This document shows, one piece after another, positions 7,654 to 14,372 of a DNA stretch of 15,668 nucleotides. How positions within the stretch are numbered: position 1 is the stretch's first letter; every line of letters begins with the position of its first letter. Origin of the DNA: Candidatus Njordarchaeota archaeon (GTDB lineage Archaea > Asgardarchaeota > Njordarchaeia > Njordarchaeales > Njordarchaeaceae); contig JAHQWF010000129.1 of the NCBI GenBank assembly GCA_029856055.1, positions 1 to 15,668 of the forward strand, given 5' to 3'. The position numbers and the translations under genes are program-made. Below the pieces are notes generated by a model. It had not been told where the DNA came from and searched no databases. It worked only from the letters and a program-made list of their open reading frames with translations.

Positions 7654-8187
7654 TTAGGCACTTTTAAGTAGCTTTCTTATCCTCCATCTATGACGTATAT
7701 CACCAAACAGTTTCTTCGCGGTTCTTCTTAAGCTTCGAGTTTTAATTAATACATCTAATATTTTTCTTTCCGAGTCACTTAAATCAAGGTGCTCTAAAGC
7801 CAACTTAGCTATTTCATGAGGAGTTATTTTGCTCCAAATAGCATTTTCGGGTATATCTAATAACTCAGTAACCTTGAATTCGATAATTGTTACTGTGTCA
7901 TCATCATTTAAATTTCCATAAAGCTTTTTCAACTCTCTAATCAACTCATCTTTTGAATTCAATCCATCTAATTTTGCGTCTTGGTCAGTCAAATCCTTTA
8001 TCTTCTTGTATTTAACAGAAGTTATAAGCGCCTTTGCTATGATTCTTCCACCTGCATGTATTAATATTTCTCATGAAAATATCTTGACTTTACCTAATCT
8101 AATAGTGGCTCTCTTCTTCCCGCTCCGAATAGCGCCAATAAACTTGCTTTTCAGCATTATATGGCGGCTGACGTATTTTAGTACCAT
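7654..8187 (-). pseudogene. ASCH (PUA-like) domain gene interrupted by a single in-frame UGA at codon 39
   Basis: A continuous frame of 177 sense positions runs from ATG 8185-8187 to TAA 7654-7656, with one TGA at 8071-8073. Both sides belong to the same domain. Before the stop lies SGKKRATIR, carrying the ASCH signature GxKxx(E/T)xR (G23, K25, T28, R30). After it follow ILIHAGGRIIAKALITSVKY, DLTDQDAKLDG and VTIIEF, as in crenarchaeal ASCH proteins. ASCH domains resemble PUA domains and are thought to bind RNA; some are small hydrolases. Residues about 130-177 add a basic, helix-rich tail that may be a helix-turn-helix. AGGTG sits 5 bases before the ATG, supporting that start. Without readthrough, only a 112-residue piece from TTG 7992, lacking the signature, could be made. 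Alternatives are a recent nonsense mutation (GGA to TGA fits the alignment), a sequencing error, or recoding. There are no further stops or frameshifts. Confidence 0.7.
8071..8073 (-). other. In-frame UGA inside the ASCH reading frame
   Basis: The minus-strand codon 39 is TGA, between KVKIFS and EILIHAGG. The frame is unbroken on both sides over 177 positions and both sides match one domain. A Gly (GGA) is the simplest ancestral codon. Pyrrolysine uses UAG, so it does not apply; selenocysteine is not expected in crenarchaea. Confidence 0.75.
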
Positions 8188-8192
8188 ACATA

Positions 8193-8197
8193 CACCT
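8193..8197 (-). promoter_or_regulatory. Shine-Dalgarno site supporting the upstream ATG of the ASCH gene
   Basis: AGGTG on the minus strand ends 5 bases before the ATG at 8187. It places translation initiation upstream of the internal UGA, so ribosomes would meet that codon at position 39. Confidence 0.6.
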
Positions 8198-8231
8198 GTA
8201 ATATACATGCAACCTTTAACCTAATGAATGA

Positions 8232-8239
8232 TTTATAAA
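8232..8239. promoter_or_regulatory. Palindromic TATA box between divergent genes
   Basis: TTTATAAA is its own reverse complement. It lies 44 bases from the ATG of the ASCH gene on one side and 47 bases from the TTG of the 139-residue gene on the other, both compatible with short leaders. The flank before the + strand reading (AATGA) is slightly more like a TFB recognition element than the flank on the other side. It may drive one or both genes. Confidence 0.5.
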
Positions 8240-8286
8240 GAGCTAAAGCGAGTGAAGTAATATAAGGTTAAGATCGGTGAGCAAAA

Positions 8287-8706
8287 TTGAGCACTAAAAA
8301 AAGTGAGATAGATGAACTCTACAAAAAAATTACTGAAAAAGACGAGGATTACCTTAAGAAATATAGATTTACGCTATGGGTGAATTTTCTAGGACCACGT
8401 ACATCCTATAGAGAGTTCAGGCTCCATCAAGTTGACGATATGGAGGTTTTCGCAATATTTGGTTTTAAACTACTTATTAATGGTGATCAGTTAATAAGAT
8501 CCATGAAGGCGTTTGAGATCACGAGAAATTTATTCGTATTTAAGGAATCAGCTAATGAGGAGGATTGGAAGAAATTGGTAGAAATGATAATTAATGGAAA
8601 AAAACCTAGAATAATTTTTGATAGTGCTTTCAGAAGAAGTCTAGGATTATCTGATAATCTAGCTGACCTAGATATCTTCGTTCTTTCAATAACAAAATAT
8701 GAGTAA
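8287..8706 (+). CDS. Unknown 139-residue protein
   Basis: I do not recognise the family. The product is a small, soluble, charged protein with a lysine- and glutamate-rich N-terminal helix (about 5-25), then a probable alpha/beta fold with strands around RFTLWVNFLGP and VFAIFGFKLLI, and a C-terminal strand FVLSITKYE. There are no cysteines, signal peptide or membrane segments. The start is TTG at 8287, supported by GGTGAG at 8276-8281 with a 5-base spacer and by a TATA box about 50 bases upstream. It ends 18 bases before the S-adenosylmethionine hydrolase gene and so is probably co-transcribed with it, but no functional link can be read from the sequence. Confidence 0.75.
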   Translation: MSTKKSEIDELYKKITEKDEDYLKKYRFTLWVNFLGPRTSYREFRLHQVDDMEVFAIFGFKLLINGDQLIRSMKAFEITRNLFVFKESANEEDWKKLVEMIINGKKPRIIFDSAFRRSLGLSDNLADLDIFVLSITKYE

Positions 8707-8724
8707 AAGCTTAGTGTGATAGAT

Positions 8725-9528
8725 ATGATTGAAAGGAGAATAATCGCTATTCTAACAGATTTTAGTCTGAGAGACAATTACATTGGAGTGATGAAGGGTG
8801 TTATTTTAAGTATTAATCCAAGAGCAATTATAGTGGATCTTGCTCATGGAGTACCGAAATTTAATATTAGGAAAGGAGCATTCTTATTATTGTCAGCATA
8901 TAAATATTTTCCAAAAAACACTATTTTTCTCTGCGTTATTGATCCTGGAGTTGGCACAGGGCGAGAAGGAATACTACTAAAGACAAAGAACTATTATTTC
9001 ATAGGTCCTAATAATGGTTTATTCACATTTGTTGCTCAAGAAGATGGAATTGTGCAGATAATAAAGCTGCGAAACGAAAAGTTCTTTGTTAAGCCAGCGT
9101 CAAAGACCTTTCATGGAAGAGATATCTTTGCACCGGTCTCAGCTTATTTATCTCTTGGGTTTAAGCCCGAGGAGCTTGGACGGGTAATGAGTTTAAATGA
9201 ACTTCATAGAATCGAAATAATGGAACCAGTAATTCATCATGATTATCTCGAGGGCGAAATCATATATGTTGATGATTTCGGAAACTGTGTAACAAATATT
9301 CCTGGGAGCGCGCTTAGTAGCTACAAGAAAGATTCTGTATTTTGGGTATTAAGAGAGGATAAAAGATATGTTGTTAGATTATCAGAGACTTATGGATCTG
9401 CTGAGAAAGGCGAGGGAATTATCCTAGTAGGTAGTCATGGATTTGTTGAAATAGCAGTCAATCAAGGATCTGCGGCACAAAGATATGGACTTAAGGAAGG
9501 CGCCAGAATAAGAATAGAGTTGGGATAA
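8725..9528 (+). CDS. S-adenosylmethionine hydrolase (SAM hydroxide adenosyltransferase, DUF62 family)
   Basis: DUF62 enzymes, relatives of fluorinase and chlorinase, use water to split S-adenosylmethionine into adenosine and methionine. Counted from ATG 8725 (267 residues), the N-terminal domain shows LTDFSLRDNYIGVMKG, VDLAHGVP and the catalytic loop DPGVGTGR with D73 and R80, then GPNNGLFTF and TFHGRDIFAPV with H130. This gives the Asp-Arg-His set known for the hydrolase family. The C-terminal beta-rich domain has IIYVDDFGNCVTNIP, the usual adenine-side signature. The family's common GPDNGL reads GPNNGL here. The fluorinase-specific halide loop is not evident, so hydrolysis is the expected reaction. 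A GTG at 8716 would add three residues, but the GTGAT at 8716-8720 looks like the ribosome site for ATG 8725. The gene ends 6 bases from the end of the convergent 207-residue gene. Confidence 0.9.
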   Translation: MIERRIIAILTDFSLRDNYIGVMKGVILSINPRAIIVDLAHGVPKFNIRKGAFLLLSAYKYFPKNTIFLCVIDPGVGTGREGILLKTKNYYFIGPNNGLFTFVAQEDGIVQIIKLRNEKFFVKPASKTFHGRDIFAPVSAYLSLGFKPEELGRVMSLNELHRIEIMEPVIHHDYLEGEIIYVDDFGNCVTNIPGSALSSYKKDSVFWVLREDKRYVVRLSETYGSAEKGEGIILVGSHGFVEIAVNQGSAAQRYGLKEGARIRIELG

Positions 9529-9534
9529 TGCGCG

Positions 9535-10158
9535 TCACTTAGATTCGACAGTATCAGCTACAGATACCGTTTCGCTATTTTTAGAGATAACATTTATTAT
9601 ATTTTCTACCTCATCAGCGTCGAAGAAATCATAGATATCTATTGGCGTTAATCTCTTTAAATCCTCATTTATTATTATCTCATCGAAAGAATTAATTAAT
9701 TCACCGATATTGTCTTTTGTCTCAATGTTTGATTCTATGGGTTTCTCAAGCTTCCTATCAGTGATTTTTCTGTGAGTTATTACCCTCATTCTGAAATTGC
9801 CGTTTTCATTTAATTTGTCGTTTGATGCCTCTATGAAGATAATCCCTGTCTTATCTTTCTTCTCCGCTTCGATCACGATCTCTACTAACCCAGAAGTTTT
9901 CGCCCACAATATATAGTCGCTTCTAAGTACACTGTTTATGACATGTATTAAATATTTCTTAACAGCGTTGTAATCATGTATAATAAGAGCATCTGAAAAG
10001 CCTTTTCTAACCAATAATATACCCCTATATCGATAAAGAAAATAACCATTAATCTTAACCGAAGACATCTTTATTTTCCTATTTTTCCTTATCGAATCAA
10101 GAACATCCACTATAACTTGAGTAATCTTTTCTGCTCGTACATGAGCGATTATGGGCAA
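9535..10158 (-). CDS. Unknown 207-residue protein, third gene of the AAA+/VWA operon
   Basis: I do not recognise this protein. It has 207 residues from TTG 10158, or 216 from ATG 10185. The first 120 residues or so look alpha/beta, with strands around YFLYRYRGILLVRKG and GLVEIVIEAE, and no membrane segment. The last 80 are acidic and low in complexity, possibly disordered, including ELINSFDEIIIN and YDFFDADEVENIINV. The TTG is preferred because GAGAGGTG at 10166-10173 lies 7 bases before it, while ATG 10185 has no clear site and would overlap the VWA gene by 14 bases. With the TTG start, the VWA stop codon and this ribosome site overlap, a typical coupling arrangement. Position in the operon suggests it acts with the AAA+ and VWA proteins as adaptor, client or inhibitor; this is inference. 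Confidence 0.75.
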   Translation of the reverse strand: MPIIAHVRAEKITQVIVDVLDSIRKNRKIKMSSVKINGYFLYRYRGILLVRKGFSDALIIHDYNAVKKYLIHVINSVLRSDYILWAKTSGLVEIVIEAEKKDKTGIIFIEASNDKLNENGNFRMRVITHRKITDRKLEKPIESNIETKDNIGELINSFDEIIINEDLKRLTPIDIYDFFDADEVENIINVISKNSETVSVADTVESK

Positions 10159-10165
10159 TATAAAA

Positions 10166-10173
10166 CACCTCTC
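10166..10173 (-). promoter_or_regulatory. Shine-Dalgarno site favouring the TTG start of the third operon gene
   Basis: GAGAGGTG on the minus strand begins within the VWA stop codon (TGA at 10172-10174) and ends 7 bases before TTG 10158. The ATG at 10185 has only a weak TTGGA upstream, so the TTG start is more likely. Confidence 0.55.
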
Positions 10174-11860
10174 ATAGAGTTTCATATAAGTCCAATGCGA
10201 TTTCCCATGCGCTCTTATCGTTAGGAGATACTCGAATTAATCGCACTAAAGAACCCTTCAAAGCAACTCTTGTTTCCTCGTACATTTCATCTGTTATCGC
10301 TATTAGATATACAGGCATTTTATAAGCCCATGTACGCAGAGACTCTCTCACCTCGTGTCGATTTATATCCCAGATTGCTGTATCTGAGATTAATATTAGA
10401 GCTCCTAAACTATTTATTTGAGAAAGATGTTCAGCCACTATCTTTATGGCGCCCCTCAGATTAGTTCCTCCATCAGCCATAAGTCTAAGCACGATGTCCT
10501 CAACAGCATCATATTCAAACGAGGGAGGGATGCCCTCCCAAGCACCGCTAGAGAAAGTCACTAATGCAATAGAGTCCTCATATTTCTTGGCCATTTCTAT
10601 CATAGCTACTGCCACATCAATTGCGGTTTCCAGAGGATTACCATTCATGCTACCAGAAGTATCTATAACTACTTCTAAATGGGTGATTCCTCTTTTCGGA
10701 CGTCCCTCATTATCTTCTTCATAAAGATTCTTTAGGGTCGTTAAGTTTGGAACTAATTTTCCAAATGTCTCGATAGACATCTCTATGTTCAACTCACTTT
10801 CATCATCTCCAATTTCCCATATGCTTTGTCCCCGCATAGCTAATTTTCTTCTCCCAATTTGCTTATCACGTAAAGCAGAAAGTATTTTTTCAAATCGTAC
10901 TCTTCTAACAGCAGCTAGATATCGCCTTTGAGATAGAAGTTTCTGCATAAGTTTCAATCTATCAGAGTATCCTGGTAATTTTCCACTAATTTTATCTTTT
11001 GCACCCCTCTCTTCTTTATCACTTCTTTTATCTAGCTCCTTAGCGACCTCAATAGCATGTTTTTCATCAATTTTAGCAAGCTTCATTAATTCCTGAGGCG
11101 TAATGTTTTTCTCTCTACAGTTACTAGCAGTTCTCCAGTTTCTTCCCCATGTTTTTTCTTTTTCCTCCTTATTTGGATTTCCTAGTGATATTAAGAATTC
11201 GGAAAGAGATCTTTTCAGGGCATCTCTCTTCATTTCGAATTTTATTAATCTCTTGATAATAGTAAAGAAATCCGAAACCTTTGACTCGAAATCTATTCTA
11301 GAAGATAGAGTATCAAATATCCTTTGGACGATGTATTTATTTTCATCAGAACATTTCCCGCTTAATAAGTAGCTGAAGTAATCACTAACAACCTGGGTCA
11401 AAGGAGATTTATGTTGAGTCTTAGTAATTTTATATCGCATCCAGATAAGAGGGTCGCGAGCAATTTCTTTAGTCTTTCTATTGCGACTAAGTGATGTGAA
11501 ACTATAAAATGCCGAGAATAACGCTGATAACCATGATACAGTAGGGGATTTCCAGTCTACGTCGAAAATTTTCGAGACGAGAGACCTTAATAACAAGCGA
11601 TTAATTTCGGTTCTAGGAGCTATACTGTGATACCCTAATCCTAATAATAAGTAGTATTTCTCATCTGGATGCAGAAAATCCCCTTGCGGGATTCTTGGGA
11701 GTGTTATCTCGCCCCACTCAGATATAAAATTTTTAAGGGGAGAGATTATGCGAAAAGAGGGATACATGCCGTAAGTCTGACTTATTTTTAGTAGAATTTT
11801 ATGGAATTCCCTTGACGGTATCGATGATGAATGAATCTTTCTTATCACTAATTTATCCAT
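10172..11860 (-). CDS. VWA-domain protein partner of a MoxR/RavA-type ATPase (ViaA/CoxE-like layout)
   Basis: This 562-residue soluble protein has a helical N-terminal region of about 390 residues and a C-terminal von Willebrand A domain. The metal-ion-dependent adhesion site is complete: DTSGSM with D400, S402 and S404, T466 in GGTNLRGA, and D493 in ISDTAIWD. VWA proteins of this kind work with MoxR-family AAA+ ATPases, the pair acting on client proteins, often to insert metals or mature complexes. The order ATPase then VWA, and the C-terminal position of the VWA, resemble RavA-ViaA of enterobacteria. A lysine- and glutamate-rich linker lies at about 225-300, and a basic stretch (RRYLAAVRRVRFEKIL) at about 314-330. 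The start ATG lies 4 bases after the ATPase stop, with a GGGAGAGTGAG ribosome site inside the end of the ATPase gene. The client is unknown. Confidence 0.9.
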   Translation of the reverse strand: MDKLVIRKIHSSSIPSREFHKILLKISQTYGMYPSFRIISPLKNFISEWGEITLPRIPQGDFLHPDEKYYLLLGLGYHSIAPRTEINRLLLRSLVSKIFDVDWKSPTVSWLSALFSAFYSFTSLSRNRKTKEIARDPLIWMRYKITKTQHKSPLTQVVSDYFSYLLSGKCSDENKYIVQRIFDTLSSRIDFESKVSDFFTIIKRLIKFEMKRDALKRSLSEFLISLGNPNKEEKEKTWGRNWRTASNCREKNITPQELMKLAKIDEKHAIEVAKELDKRSDKEERGAKDKISGKLPGYSDRLKLMQKLLSQRRYLAAVRRVRFEKILSALRDKQIGRRKLAMRGQSIWEIGDDESELNIEMSIETFGKLVPNLTTLKNLYEEDNEGRPKRGITHLEVVIDTSGSMNGNPLETAIDVAVAMIEMAKKYEDSIALVTFSSGAWEGIPPSFEYDAVEDIVLRLMADGGTNLRGAIKIVAEHLSQINSLGALILISDTAIWDINRHEVRESLRTWAYKMPVYLIAITDEMYEETRVALKGSLVRLIRVSPNDKSAWEIALDLYETL

Positions 11861-11864
11861 ATAC

Positions 11865-13601
11865 TCACTCTCCCTCTATTCTCTCTCTTATCTTGTGCGC
11901 TATATCTATTGTTTTTGTTCTGATTGTTATAAAGCCGCCAGAAACCTTGGCTACTAAATATTCATTCTGGATAACTTTTATTTGTCCATTCAGCAACTTA
12001 GCTATGTCCTCTGGATCAAAGTTGAATTGAGATAGCACATTTTTAATTCTCTCGCTCATTCCTGGCATCATTAAGGAGACTCTGATAGTGAATTCCTCTA
12101 GCTTAGCTAAAAGTAATTTAGTTAGATGTTCTACATCTTCAGGCAACGCTTTATTTAACTTATTCAATAGTTCCATTACATCATCTAATCTAATATTGTC
12201 AAAAGATAAGATATCCATAATCCTTGGTTTTAATTCCTTCACAATTGCTTGAGAGTGAGCCAGAAATCTTTCCTTAACTAAGCTATATAGTTGTTGTAAA
12301 ACTAAATCCCCTCTAGTATCGTCACCAAAAGCTAATTTTCTGAGTTCTTTAACGGCCTCGAACTCTACATCTCCGTTTCCTGATAATATGCTAGGATAGT
12401 ACTCTTCAAGTACATTTAATAAAAATGTGTCCAATTTACTTCTAAGTGCTTTAATAGCGAGAGCGAGACCTCGGGCCCAAAAACCAATATTTTCTTCGCC
12501 ATTCTCAACGAAGTACCACTTACTTTTTAATAAATTATTAAGCACATTCTTGCTCCATTCCCATGGATTCGGTATCTCTGCTCTAATAGATGTCGTTAAC
12601 TCAATTCTATGAGAGACAACCCATGGTACAGCCCAAATTACGTCCTCATAACTTATTTCACTTCGGCCATAGAACCAAGCTCTCGCTTTTGAGAAGAGAA
12701 TGGCTGAGATTATCGCTCTTTCTCCTGGTGGGATCGTGATCTGAGAACATATCTCATTAGAATATTCGCATTGCGCACAAACTAATCTCATATATCCTGG
12801 CATTATTTTTGATTTATCGTATTTGCATACACGGAAAGCCCAAATTAACATATTTGCAAATAAACTTATTCGAAGTGGCACATATACCTTGCTGACATCA
12901 CGCCATATATCCTCTAAATCACTTATTGAAATGATTTTAGGCATGGTCTCTGCTAGATCTCTAATTTCTTTTTCCTGCAGAAACATTTGGCTAATAATCC
13001 TTAGTGAACCCCTCATTTCAGCAAAAGGTATATAAGCTGAAACCATAAATCGTGTTTTCAGCGCACGATCAATATCTCCACGATAAGGATTCATGTCAGC
13101 GAAAGCTATGAATGAGGGGGTCTGGAACTTGATTCCACCATATTCGATCTCATGTTCCTCCAGTAATGATAATAGTGCATCTTGAACGGCTTTGCTGAAC
13201 CTATTGATCTCGTTAATAAATTTGATCCTTGATTTAACTATCGGTCTAATTATGAATTCTTCTTTTCCCTCAGTAATTAGCTTTACGATATTTGTAGTAA
13301 CTAAAACTTTTTGTAAGGTTTTTTCAGGCGCACCAATTATCTTAGCATATATGATTTCATCAGAATTATTTGAGAAAATACTGCTGGCAATTAATCTAAC
13401 TAAGGTGGTTTTTCCAGCTTCAGGGGGGCCTATTAAAAGCACTCGAGAGTCTCTTACGAGTATTGAAGCTATTATTAATTCCTGTAAGGATCTATCATTA
13501 GTGTACCATCTAGAAAATATTTCGTCATATAACTCCAATATCTTGTCTCTATGGACGAATGTTGGCTTCTCCTTTTTCTCTTCCGTTGAACTCAAATTCA
13601 T
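11865..13601 (-). CDS. MoxR/RavA-type AAA+ ATPase with four-cysteine motif
   Basis: Using the longer numbering (ATG 13613, 582 residues), Walker A is GPPEAGKT at 62-69, Walker B KFINEINR at 131-138, sensor 1 Asn is N175 in ADMNPYRGD, and DRALKTRF at 182-189 carries arginine-finger candidates. MoxR ATPases remodel protein complexes with VWA partners. Walker B has Asn (N134) where Asp is usual, while the catalytic Glu (E135) is kept. After the AAA+ core, cysteines at 263, 279, 282 and 289 (C-x15-C-x2-C-x6-C) could bind zinc or an iron-sulfur cluster. The remaining 230 residues are helical. ATG 13601 (578 residues) is preferred to ATG 13613 because GGAGATG precedes it by about 9 bases, while the first ATG overlaps that site. 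First gene of a three-gene operon; the next start lies 4 bases after its stop. Confidence 0.92.
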   Translation of the reverse strand: MNLSSTEEKKEKPTFVHRDKILELYDEIFSRWYTNDRSLQELIIASILVRDSRVLLIGPPEAGKTTLVRLIASSIFSNNSDEIIYAKIIGAPEKTLQKVLVTTNIVKLITEGKEEFIIRPIVKSRIKFINEINRFSKAVQDALLSLLEEHEIEYGGIKFQTPSFIAFADMNPYRGDIDRALKTRFMVSAYIPFAEMRGSLRIISQMFLQEKEIRDLAETMPKIISISDLEDIWRDVSKVYVPLRISLFANMLIWAFRVCKYDKSKIMPGYMRLVCAQCEYSNEICSQITIPPGERAIISAILFSKARAWFYGRSEISYEDVIWAVPWVVSHRIELTTSIRAEIPNPWEWSKNVLNNLLKSKWYFVENGEENIGFWARGLALAIKALRSKLDTFLLNVLEEYYPSILSGNGDVEFEAVKELRKLAFGDDTRGDLVLQQLYSLVKERFLAHSQAIVKELKPRIMDILSFDNIRLDDVMELLNKLNKALPEDVEHLTKLLLAKLEEFTIRVSLMMPGMSERIKNVLSQFNFDPEDIAKLLNGQIKVIQNEYLVAKVSGGFITIRTKTIDIAHKIRERIEGE

Positions 13602-13657
13602 GATAAAAAGCATCTCCAGTCAATATTATTTGAAAAATTGTATAGTTAAGGTGAAGC

Positions 13658-13667
13658 TTTAATATTT
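13658..13667 (-). promoter_or_regulatory. Candidate TATA box of the AAA+/VWA operon
   Basis: AAATATTAAA on the minus strand lies about 60 bases before the AAA+ start, inside a 110-base AT-rich spacer. It would give a leader of about 36 bases. A second TATA-like run near 13639-13647 is an alternative. It is also possible that transcription reads through from the DUF151 gene. Confidence 0.35.
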
Positions 13668-13711
13668 AGCATTTTAGACAGAATACAAGTAAAAGAGTTA
13701 AGTGTTCAGTT

Positions 13712-14266
13712 TTAAATATCAAAATAACCCTCGTCTTCTTTACTTTCCTCTATTTCCTCTTCCCTAGCGTCCTCAACGATATTTCTTGAAACGTAGATCT
13801 CGGCACTAGCTCTTAAGGCTACTAAAATAGCATGGGAAGGAACCATTTGTAGGGTGATAGGCTTTCCAAAGCCTTCAGGTATCAAATCTAATTCAGCTAC
13901 ATAGACATTATATTGAGGTATTATGTCAGTTATTCTTGCTCTCTTGACTTCGGCTAGCTCAATTATAGCTTGCGATAACGTTAAACGGGGATCTGGCGTG
14001 TCTAAAGGTATATCTTTTTTTATTTTTCTGCTCTCTAATACTTGCCATATCTCCAAAGCAATGTTTTGAGGTATACCTCCCATCCGAAAGACGGATCCAT
14101 CCTCAAGTTTCATTTCCAAAACTGGTTTAGTGATATTAGATAACACTGATGGATTAACTATTGGGGATACTGGGGGTAGGGTCATAAGAGGGACTGGAAA
14201 TAATGGTCTAAGTTTTACTACCTGTAGATAATGTTTCCTATCTTCGAAGCCTTCCTCATTATCCAA
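13712..14266 (-). CDS. Bifunctional nuclease domain (DUF151) protein
   Basis: The protein has 184 residues, with a DUF151/BFN domain at about 48-165. Signatures are the opening strand VLEMKLEDGSVFRMGG, a helix IALEIWQVLE, the strand pair around ARITDIIPQYNVYVAELDL, and the most typical block VPSHAILVALRASAEIYVS (143-160), which matches the family's PSDAIALALR...IYV pattern with His in place of the usual Asp. Family members are found in bacteria, archaea and plants; a plant member has been reported to have DNase and RNase activity, but the archaeal role is not established. Residues 20-45 are proline-rich, and the C-terminus (166-184) is very acidic. The start is TTG 14266, supported by AGGTG at 14274-14278 with a 7-base spacer. 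It lies 110 bases upstream of the AAA+ gene on the same strand. Confidence 0.8.
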   Translation of the reverse strand: MDNEEGFEDRKHYLQVVKLRPLFPVPLMTLPPVSPIVNPSVLSNITKPVLEMKLEDGSVFRMGGIPQNIALEIWQVLESRKIKKDIPLDTPDPRLTLSQAIIELAEVKRARITDIIPQYNVYVAELDLIPEGFGKPITLQMVPSHAILVALRASAEIYVSRNIVEDAREEEIEESKEDEGYFDI

Positions 14267-14288
14267 GATAACACACCTGTAATAATTA

Positions 14289-14304
14289 CAAATATAACTA
14301 TAAG
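14289..14304 (-). promoter_or_regulatory. Candidate TATA box for the DUF151 gene
   Basis: CTTATAGTTATATTTG on the minus strand lies about 25-40 bases before the TTG at 14266, so the transcript would have a very short leader that still contains the AGGTG site. Confidence 0.4.
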
Positions 14305-14315
14305 ATTTCCGATAC

Positions 14316-14323
14316 CTTTAAAG
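14316..14323 (+). promoter_or_regulatory. Candidate TATA box for the 256-residue gene
   Basis: CTTTAAAG is about 50 bases before ATG 14373 and would place the transcript start near 14345. It is palindromic, so direction cannot be told from it alone. Confidence 0.35.
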
Positions 14324-14372
14324 TTTCTCTTTTATTTCTTTTGTTAACAATACCTAAATTTAAGAGAGGGCT

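Noticed and set aside
7654..7992. Stand-alone 112-residue gene from TTG 7992
   Set aside because: It lacks the first third of the ASCH domain, which is encoded in the same frame just upstream, and has only a poor ribosome site.
8071..8073. Selenocysteine or pyrrolysine at the internal stop
   Set aside because: The codon is UGA, not UAG, and selenocysteine insertion is not expected in crenarchaea; no SECIS-like hairpin was evident nearby.
8006..8224. 72-codon + strand frame opposite the ASCH gene
   Set aside because: It is a shadow of the ASCH coding strand, has no family resemblance, and lies across the divergent promoter region.
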